A stretch of 64,000 bases of DNA from Rhizobium sp. BT04 (GTDB lineage Bacteria > Pseudomonadota > Alphaproteobacteria > Rhizobiales > Rhizobiaceae), in NCBI RefSeq assembly GCF_030053135.1, contig NZ_CP125652.1, positions 1,364,001-1,428,000 of the forward strand. Direction: 5' to 3'. The notes beneath the pieces are model-generated. The model saw only the letters and a program-made list of their open reading frames with translations, was not told where the DNA came from and searched no databases. A program made the translations under genes and the position numbers. Below are positions 59,347 through 64,000 of the stretch, piece after piece; position 1 is the first letter of the stretch; every line of letters starts with the position of its first letter.

Positions 59347-60759
59347 TCAGCCACGGTGGAAAATCTTGCCGGGATTGAAGATATCGTCCGGATCGAGCGC
59401 CTGTTTCACCTGTCGCATCAAATCCACGGCGCCCCCGAGCTCCTGTTCCAGAAACGCCATCTTGCCTTGCCCGATCCCGTGTTCGCCGGTGCATGTCCCG
59501 TCCATGTCGAGCGCCCGCCGGTTGAGCCGCTGCACGAAGCTCTCGGCCATGGCGATGTCTTCGGCGCGTTTGTCGTCGAACAACAGCAGCACATGGAAGT
59601 TCCCGTCGCCGGCATGGCCGACGATCGGTCCCAGCAGCCCGTGCGCCTCGATATCCGCCTGCGTTTCGGAAACGCAATCGGCAAGCCTCGATATCGGAAC
59701 ACACACATCAGTCGAAAGTGCGGCAAGCCCGGGCGCCAGCGCCCTTGCGGCCCAATAGGCATCGTGGCGCGCCTTCCACAGCCTCGTCCGCTCCTCGGCA
59801 TTGGCGGTCCAGAGGAATTCGCCGCCGCCACATTCCGCCGCGATCTCGCCAAAGGCTGCCGATTGTAGCGGCACCGTCTCGTCGGTGCCGTGGAATTCGA
59901 CGAAGAGCGTTGGGCTTTCGGCGTAGGAAAGCTTGGAATAGGCATTGCAGGCCCGCATCTGCACCGTATCGAGCAGTTCGATGCGCGCCACCGGAATGCC
60001 CATCTGGATCGTCATGATGACGGCATCGCAAGCGGCCTTGATGCTAGGAAAGGCGCAGGCCCCGCCGGCGATCTTCTGCGGGATCGCCTGTAGGCGCAGC
60101 GTCACCGAGGTCAGAATGCCAAGTGTGCCCTCGGCGCCGACGAAGAGCCGGGTCAGATCGTAGCCGGCCGAGGATTTGCGGGCGCGCCGGGCCGTGCGGA
60201 TCTCCTCGCTGTTGGCGGTAACCACGGTGAGGCCAAGGACATTGTCCTTCATCGTCCCATAGCGCACGGCATTGGTCCCGGAGGCCCGCGTCGAGGCCAT
60301 GCCGCCGATCGAAGCATTGGCGCCGGGATCGATCGGGAAGAACAGGCCGGTATCGCGCAGATGGATGTTCAGCGCCTCGCGTGTGACACCCGGCTCAACG
60401 GTGCAGTCGAGATCTTCTGGATTGACCTCGAGCACCCGGTTCATGCGGCTGAAATCGATTGCGATGCCGCCGTTCGGCGCATTGACCTGGCCCTCCAGCG
60501 AGGTGCCGACACCGAAGCCGATCACCGGCACCTTGTGGGCAGCGCAGGCCTTGACCGCCGCCTTCACGTCCTCGGCGCTCTCGGCAAAGAGCACCCCGTC
60601 CGGCAGCTGCGGCGGGATATAGGTGGTCGTGTGGGCATGCTGTTCGCGGAAGGACTGGCCGGTCTGGAAGCACTCGCCGAAGCTCTGCTTGAGAATGCCG
60701 AGCACGGCAGTGATACCCGCCTCGTTGCGTGTGCCGGCCTTTGCGTCCTTCAGCGCCAT
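59347..60759 (-). CDS. FAD-linked oxidase, D-lactate/glycolate dehydrogenase type
   Basis: A 470-residue flavoprotein of the GlcD/Dld family. The FAD_binding_4 domain contains PVIGFGVGTSLEGQVNAPNG near residue 80 and FFPIDPGANASIGGMASTRA; the C-terminal FAD-oxidase domain has IVGHAGDGNFHVLLLFDDKR and GTCTGEHGIGQGKMAFLEQE near its end. It oxidises a 2-hydroxy acid and passes electrons to the respiratory chain. The glcE/glcF partners of glycolate oxidase are not adjacent, so D-lactate dehydrogenase (cytochrome) is more likely. MALKDAK at 60759 is the preferred start. Confidence 0.92.
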   Translation of the reverse strand: MALKDAKAGTRNEAGITAVLGILKQSFGECFQTGQSFREQHAHTTTYIPPQLPDGVLFAESAEDVKAAVKACAAHKVPVIGFGVGTSLEGQVNAPNGGIAIDFSRMNRVLEVNPEDLDCTVEPGVTREALNIHLRDTGLFFPIDPGANASIGGMASTRASGTNAVRYGTMKDNVLGLTVVTANSEEIRTARRARKSSAGYDLTRLFVGAEGTLGILTSVTLRLQAIPQKIAGGACAFPSIKAACDAVIMTIQMGIPVARIELLDTVQMRACNAYSKLSYAESPTLFVEFHGTDETVPLQSAAFGEIAAECGGGEFLWTANAEERTRLWKARHDAYWAARALAPGLAALSTDVCVPISRLADCVSETQADIEAHGLLGPIVGHAGDGNFHVLLLFDDKRAEDIAMAESFVQRLNRRALDMDGTCTGEHGIGQGKMAFLEQELGGAVDLMRQVKQALDPDDIFNPGKIFHRG

Positions 60760-60807
60760 CCCTTCGATCTCCCTGCCATTCCGCAGAAACCACATCATGT
60801 CCCGCAG

Positions 60808-60915
60808 GCTACAGCGCCGCGTATCCTTTCAGACGCGCAAAGGACGCTGTAGAACTTTAAAATTGCTGGATAATTTCATCCTTAAATCGATTCCGGTTTA
60901 AGGAATTATGCAGCA
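60808..60915. repeat. Intergenic palindromic repeat
   Basis: CTACAGCG (60809-60816) and CGCTGTAG (60845-60852) enclose TCCTTT/AAAGGA arms. A second inverted unit, CCTTAAATCGATTCCGGTTTAAGG (60880-60903; only the arms CCTTAAA and TTTAAGG are diagnostic), follows. Similar sequences are common between rhizobial genes. It lies upstream of the FAD oxidase. Confidence 0.65.
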
Positions 60916-61026
60916 GGCTGGGTATGCGGCAAGTCAAAGCGGCTGTCCAGTTAAGATTGGCAGAAGATTTCATTCCCCCTTTGTTGTAAACCGGTCGCTA
61001 TACACAGCTCCGCCGTCCCCGGCACC

Positions 61027-62061
61027 TCAGACGATCGGCGGGTTGAGCCGCGCAAAACCCTCCTGCCGCCGATAGGGGAAATAGGGATAGGGCGCCGTCA
61101 CAGTGCTGACGGCGTCGAGCCTCTCGATCTCATCCTTCGACAGGCTCCAGCCGACCGCGCCAAGATTCTGCCTGAGCTGCGCCTCGTTGCGGGCGCCGAT
61201 GATGACGCTCGATACCGTCGGCCGGCCGAGCAGCCAGTTGATGGCGATCTGCGGCACCGTCCGGCCGGTCTCGGTTGCGATGGCGTCCAGCACCTCGACA
61301 ATGTCAAACAGCTTCTCATCGTCGACAGGCGGACCGTATTGCGCCGTCTGGTGCAGCCGGCTTGCCTCCGGCAGCGGCTGGCCGCGGCGGATCTTGCCGG
61401 TCAGCCGTCCCCAGGCAAGCGGGCTCCAGACGAGGGCGCCGACACCCTGGTCGGCGCCGAGCGGCATCAGCTCCCACTCGTAATCGCGCCCCGCCAGCGA
61501 ATAATAGACCTGATGGGCGACGTAACGCGGATAGCCCCGGCGCTCGGCCGCGGCGAGCGACTTCATCAGCTCCCAGCCGGCGAAATTGGAAACGCCGACA
61601 TAGCGGATCTTGCCTGCCGTAACGAGCCCGGCGAGCGTCGACAGCACTTCTTCCACCGGCGTCGAGGCATCGAAAGCATGAAGTTGCAGGAGGTCGATAT
61701 AGTCGGTTCCGAGCCGGCGCAAGGCAGCCTCGATGGCGCGGATCAGCCGCGCCCGCGACGCTCCCCAATCCTGCGGCCCCTCGCCCATCGGCAGCGCCGT
61801 CTTCGTCGAGATCAGCACGGCATCGCGCCGGCCGCGGATCGCCTGGCCGAGCACCTCCTCGGAAGCGCCGCCCGAATAGACGTCGGCCGTATCGAACAGA
61901 TTGACGCCCGCTTCCAGGCAGATGTCGACCAGCCGCCGCGCCTCTTCGGCATCGGTATTGCCCCAGGCGCCGAATAGCGGGCCGCTGCCGCCGAATGTGC
62001 CGGCGCCGAAGCTTAAAACCGGCACCCTGAGGCCGGATGCACCGAGATTTCTGTATTCCAT
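61027..62061 (-). CDS. Aldo/keto reductase
   Basis: A 344-residue AKR of the longer YajO/Kv-beta-like group. The tetrad is visible in NLFDTADVYSGGASEEVLGQ (Asp, Tyr), VLISTKTALPMGEG (Lys) and YIDLLQLHAFD (His); the cofactor loop is VIIGARNEAQLRQNLGAVGW. It begins MEYRNLGASGLRVPVLSFGA. Divergent from a LysR gene (93-bp gap), which probably regulates it; two TTGCCTG copies in the gap could be part of the binding site. Substrate unknown. Confidence 0.93.
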   Translation of the reverse strand: MEYRNLGASGLRVPVLSFGAGTFGGSGPLFGAWGNTDAEEARRLVDICLEAGVNLFDTADVYSGGASEEVLGQAIRGRRDAVLISTKTALPMGEGPQDWGASRARLIRAIEAALRRLGTDYIDLLQLHAFDASTPVEEVLSTLAGLVTAGKIRYVGVSNFAGWELMKSLAAAERRGYPRYVAHQVYYSLAGRDYEWELMPLGADQGVGALVWSPLAWGRLTGKIRRGQPLPEASRLHQTAQYGPPVDDEKLFDIVEVLDAIATETGRTVPQIAINWLLGRPTVSSVIIGARNEAQLRQNLGAVGWSLSKDEIERLDAVSTVTAPYPYFPYRRQEGFARLNPPIV

Positions 62062-62154
62062 GGATTTGTCTCCTTCGGTTTCCCATCAGATAGACCTTGG
62101 TTGCCTGGTGATATAGATTGCCTGTCAGCACTTCATCTGTGACCTGAATTCATC

Positions 62155-63057
62155 ATGAGCCGTCAGGACATCAACCGCTCCGGCGAAATGGAAGTTTTCG
62201 TCAGCGTCGTCGAGCGCGGCGGCTTTTCGGCTGCCGCAAGCGCCCGGCGCATGACGCCGTCGGCGGTCAGCAAACTCGTCGCCCGGCTGGAGACGCGCCT
62301 CGGCGCCCGCCTCGTCAACCGCTCGACCCGCAGGTTGCAGCTGACGCCGGAAGGCTGCGCCTTCTATGAGCGCAGCATCGCCATCCTGGCCGATATCGCC
62401 GAGGCCGAACGCCACGCCTCGACCGGCGAAGAAGCCGCCGGCCGCATCCGCATCAACACCAGCGGCTCCTTCGGCAACCATGTGCTGGCGCCGCTCGTGC
62501 CGGCCTTCATGGCGCTTCATCCCGCCGTGACGCTGGATATTTCTCATACCGACAGGATCGTCGACCTGATGGAGGAGCGCGCCGACGTCGCGATCCGCAC
62601 CGGCCCGTTGAAGAGTTCCAGCCTGATCGCCCGCAAGCTCGGCGCCACCGGCAAGATCATCGTCGCGTCGCCGGATTATCTCAAGCGTCACGGCGAACCG
62701 CTGGCGGTGGCCGATCTACGCCGCCATTGCCGCATCGGCTTTTCCTATGCCCGGGCCGTCGAAGGCTGGCCGCTGCGCGAAGACTGCGAAACGGTGACGA
62801 TCCCGATCACCCCTGGCGTCCAGGTGGGAGACGGCGAAGCCATGCGGCATCTCGCACTATCCGGCGCCGGACTTGCCCGCCTCGCGGCCTTCACCGTGCG
62901 CGCCGACATCGATGCAGGCCGCCTCGTGCCGGTGCTCGAAGAGGCCAATCCCGGTGATCGCGAAGAATTCTACGCCCTCCATATGGGCCAGGGCGGCCCG
63001 CTGCCGGCGCGCGTGCGCGCCCTGCTCGATTTCCTCGTCAGCCACGTGCGTCTCTAA
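62155..63057 (+). CDS. LysR-family transcriptional regulator
   Basis: A 300-residue LTTR: HTH in MEVFVSVVERGGFSAAASAR and RMTPSAVSKLVARLETRLGA, then the effector domain (GRIRINTSGSFGNHVLAPLV; RADVAIRTGPLKSSSLIARK). It belongs to the subgroup that often regulates a divergent oxidoreductase, here the aldo/keto reductase. Effector unknown. Confidence 0.93.
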   Translation: MSRQDINRSGEMEVFVSVVERGGFSAAASARRMTPSAVSKLVARLETRLGARLVNRSTRRLQLTPEGCAFYERSIAILADIAEAERHASTGEEAAGRIRINTSGSFGNHVLAPLVPAFMALHPAVTLDISHTDRIVDLMEERADVAIRTGPLKSSSLIARKLGATGKIIVASPDYLKRHGEPLAVADLRRHCRIGFSYARAVEGWPLREDCETVTIPITPGVQVGDGEAMRHLALSGAGLARLAAFTVRADIDAGRLVPVLEEANPGDREEFYALHMGQGGPLPARVRALLDFLVSHVRL

Positions 63058-63267
63058 TAGATACAATGACTTAAAGCGACCGTTTGAATCAAATTCGCAT
63101 TCCCGGGCGCTACGACGTCAGATTTTGCAATTGACCCTGCGCCTCGCACCTACCTATACAAAACCCGCGCCGGCCGGCCCTTGCAGCCGGCCTCTCCTAG
63201 TCATGCCGGAGCTTCCTCCCATCTTCAGCCTCAGGGCTTGGCACCGGCCGGGAAAGATACGGGGATC

Positions 63268-64000
63268 ATGTCATTCAGCGACGCACGCCGCCTGCTGCGC
63301 GATGCCGGCCTGCCGAAATGGGCGCTGCTGCTGGCGCTTTCTATAGCGCTTGTTGTCTTCCTCGAACTTTTCGCTCTGCCCGCCTCGCTGCTGATCGGGC
63401 CGATGGCTGCGGCCATCCTGCTGGCGCTGACGGTCGGCAAGGGAAAGCTTCGCATTCCCAGCTGGCCGCTGCAGTTCGGCCAGGTCCTCGTCGGCCTGAT
63501 GATGGCGCGCACCATCACTCCCGACATTCTCGGCACCATGGCGAAGGACGCGCCGCTCTTCCTGCTGTTCATCTTCTCGGTCATCGCCGTCGCCACCGGC
63601 CTCGGCTGGCTGCTGACGCGCTGGCAGGTTCTGCCGGGAACGACCGCCGTTTGGGGCTCTTCGCCGGGCGGTGCTTCGGCCATGGTCATCATGTCGGAGG
63701 CCTATGGCGCCGATGCCCGCCTCGTCGCCTTCATGCAATATCTGCGCGTCGTCTTCGTCGCTGTCGGCGCCTCGGTGATCTCGCGCCTTTGGGTGGCCGC
63801 CGACGGCGCCGCGCCGCCGCCACTCATCCTCTTCCCCGAAGTAGACTGGCCGGCCTTTACGGCGACCATGGCCTTTGCGGCCATTTGTGCCTATGGCGTC
63901 CGGCGCCTGCGCGTCCAGGGCGGCACGATCATCGTGCCGCTCTTTCTCGGCGCCTTCCTGCAGGGCACGGGCCTCTTGAAGATCGAGCTGCCGATGTGGC
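63268..64000 (+). CDS. AbrB-family membrane protein, C-terminus beyond the window
   Basis: The first 244 residues of an integral membrane protein of the AbrB/COG3180 family, which is sometimes misannotated as ammonia monooxygenase or a transcriptional regulator. Hydrophobic segments include WALLLALSIALVVFLELFAL and LFLLFIFSVIAVATGLGWLL, and the family motif GTTAVWGSSPGGASAMVIMS is followed by FMQYLRVVFVAVG. The full length is usually about 350 residues. Transport function is suspected, not shown. ATG 63268 follows GGGGATC; there is no stop before the window edge. Confidence 0.88.
   Translation, partial: MSFSDARRLLRDAGLPKWALLLALSIALVVFLELFALPASLLIGPMAAAILLALTVGKGKLRIPSWPLQFGQVLVGLMMARTITPDILGTMAKDAPLFLLFIFSVIAVATGLGWLLTRWQVLPGTTAVWGSSPGGASAMVIMSEAYGADARLVAFMQYLRVVFVAVGASVISRLWVAADGAAPPPLILFPEVDWPAFTATMAFAAICAYGVRRLRVQGGTIIVPLFLGAFLQGTGLLKIELPMW

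Noticed and set aside
63165..63195. GC hairpin GGCCGGC/GCCGGCC as a terminator after the LysR gene
   Set aside because: There is no T-run after it and it lies over 100 bp from the stop; left unassigned.

Overview
The window looks like chromosomal DNA of a fast-growing rhizobium (Rhizobium etli/leguminosarum type). The evidence is: high GC; a permuted two-piece ssrA whose tag reads ANDNYAEARLAA; the thyA-folA-hflK-hflC-degP gene order; and several intergenic palindrome families that recur inside the window. No tRNA, rRNA, CRISPR array, insertion sequence or prophage was seen. The window opens just before a cyclase/TPR gene and ends inside an AbrB-like membrane protein.

Layout. 1-6.7 kb: cyclase-TPR protein, PLP aminotransferase, branched-chain aminotransferase, a decayed PIN-toxin remnant, a parDE toxin-antitoxin pair overlapping a methyltransferase, and ilvC. 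6.7-15.9 kb: TetR and AraC regulators with their neighbours, an alcohol dehydrogenase, a ribosome-protection (Tet(M)-like) GTPase, type II NADH dehydrogenase, a BA14K protein and a frameshifted PH-domain gene. 15.9-26.4 kb: mostly regulator/target pairs (AsnC/racemase, MarR-GNAT, TetR/MFS, HxlR/quinone reductase), pdxJ, a MerR-LuxR hybrid regulator and a RecD-like helicase. 26.4-32.6 kb: a redox-type cluster (AhpD-like, NmrA-like, cupin, MscS-cNMP channel) flanked by LysR and Rrf2 regulators, then a COG4315 protein with an ECF sigma/anti-sigma pair. 32.6-36.9 kb: cobalt-type nitrile hydratase operon, an SDR-DoxX fusion with a DUF2269 protein, and a LysE exporter. 37-48 kb: aldo/keto reductase, ilvIH with a leader-peptide attenuator, HerA-like ATPase, a DHDPS-family lyase, a second LysE exporter, a MocR regulator, miaA and serB. 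48-55.5 kb: DegP, HflC/K, FolA, ThyA, tmRNA and SspB, which is a protein quality-control block. 55.5-64 kb: a giant AsmA protein, FAD-linked lactate/glycolate-type oxidase, aldo/keto reductase/LysR pair and an AbrB-family protein.

How the genes work together. ilvC, ilvI, ilvH and the branched-chain aminotransferase cover three steps of Ile/Val/Leu synthesis from three separate loci. ilvIH appears to be controlled by an 18-codon leader containing Ala-Leu-Ile-Val-Val, expressed from a promoter placed so that the transcript would begin at or next to the AUG. tmRNA and SspB sit side by side and act in the same pathway (tagging stalled proteins, then delivery to ClpXP), next to the membrane proteases/regulators DegP and HflKC.

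The most interesting non-coding signals are the leaderless-looking ilv attenuator; matching AAGGATAT palindromes at both ends of the Rrf2-flanked cluster; a TGTCA-TGG-TGACA site placed alike in front of two amino-acid-related genes 34 kb apart; and nine exact CGAAGA hexamers between a LysE exporter gene and its divergent MocR regulator.
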